Shown: positions 63,961-64,000 of the stretch, piece after piece
Numbering within the stretch: position 1 is the first letter of the stretch
How the letters are laid out: each line of letters opens with the position of its first letter
NCBI RefSeq assembly: GCF_022387135.1
Contig: NZ_CP092462.1
Span: 1 to 64,000 of the forward strand
DNA: 64,000 nucleotides
Direction of reading: 5' to 3'
DNA from: Comamonas sp. B21-038
GTDB taxonomy: Bacteria; Pseudomonadota; Gammaproteobacteria; Burkholderiales; Burkholderiaceae_C
The notes under the pieces: generated by a model
Databases searched by the model: none
Seen by the model: the letters and a program-made list of their open reading frames with translations, nothing else
Told to the model about the DNA's origin: nothing
Position numbers and translations under genes: made by a program

Positions 63961-64000
63961 TCAGTTCTTGGCCGGTGGCGGCCGTGGCGGCCTGGCCGCG
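63961..64000 (-). CDS. C-terminal fragment of an upstream gene (cut by window edge)
   Basis: Twelve codons of an open frame end in TGA at 63961, 12 bases before the outer-membrane-factor start; the peptide ends PPPAKN and is proline/arginine-rich. The close spacing is what an operon gene would show, but too little is present to identify it or to be sure that it is coding. Confidence 0.3.
   Translation of the reverse strand, partial: AARPPRPPPAKN

Overview
The window is high-GC, gene-dense DNA without prophage, insertion sequence, CRISPR array or tRNA that I could see. Its gene families point to a betaproteobacterium of the Comamonadaceae (Comamonas/Delftia-like): Omp32-type trimeric porins in tandem, a TctDE-TctBA tripartite tricarboxylate transport locus, a livM-livG fusion gene, and the dapF-DUF484-xerC order. 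This placement is inference from gene content; no search was run.

Layout. 1-2.0 kb: three small housekeeping-type genes (DUF4197, YchJ, HAD phosphatase). 2.1-13.8 kb: a catabolic block in which two paralogous GMC flavoprotein oxidoreductases flank a complete branched-chain-type ABC importer (livK, livH, fused livM-livG, livF); on the opposite strand follow a CaiC-like acyl-CoA ligase, a glutathione S-transferase and an AraC regulator. 13.9-24.8 kb: the lower leucine/isovalerate pathway (AMP-dependent acyl-CoA synthetase, liuB, liuC, liuD, liuE), with a Na+/H+ antiporter, a DUF4126 membrane protein and a hydroxyacid dehydrogenase interspersed; no isovaleryl-CoA dehydrogenase is present here. 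24.9-31 kb: YbaK/DUF1289/DsbA-type isomerase operon, an MHS-family transporter and two tandem porins, each followed by a copy of the same terminator.

31.2-37.2 kb holds one 1986-codon gene for a tandem-duplicated UvrA with four ABC ATPase cassettes, preceded by a perfect LexA (SOS) box. 37.3-41.9 kb: a 35-codon proline-rich ORF, a TctD/TctE-like two-component system, and tctB-tctA behind a promoter region with an 11-bp perfect tandem repeat; tctC is missing and a 22-codon ORF sits in its place. 42-47 kb: putP, cysK, a small membrane protein, and a DMT exporter divergent from an AraC regulator. 47.0-47.4 kb is the RNase P RNA gene. 47.4-52.5 kb: xerC, DUF484, dapF, a NUDIX-metallo-beta-lactamase fusion gene, pssA.

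52.7-64 kb is the most unusual region: a plus-strand set (class III aminotransferase, FemAB/GNAT-like transferase, arginase-fold protein) converges with a tightly overlapping minus-strand operon (outer-membrane factor, FtsX/MacB-type permease, ABC ATPase, lipoprotein HlyD adaptor, MtnX-like phosphatase, alpha/beta hydrolase, two 4-TM SMR/EamA-like proteins, and a DegT-type aminotransferase split into two frames). It looks like a small-molecule or lipid biosynthesis and export cluster that I cannot match to a described pathway, and it is the best candidate for an undescribed system.
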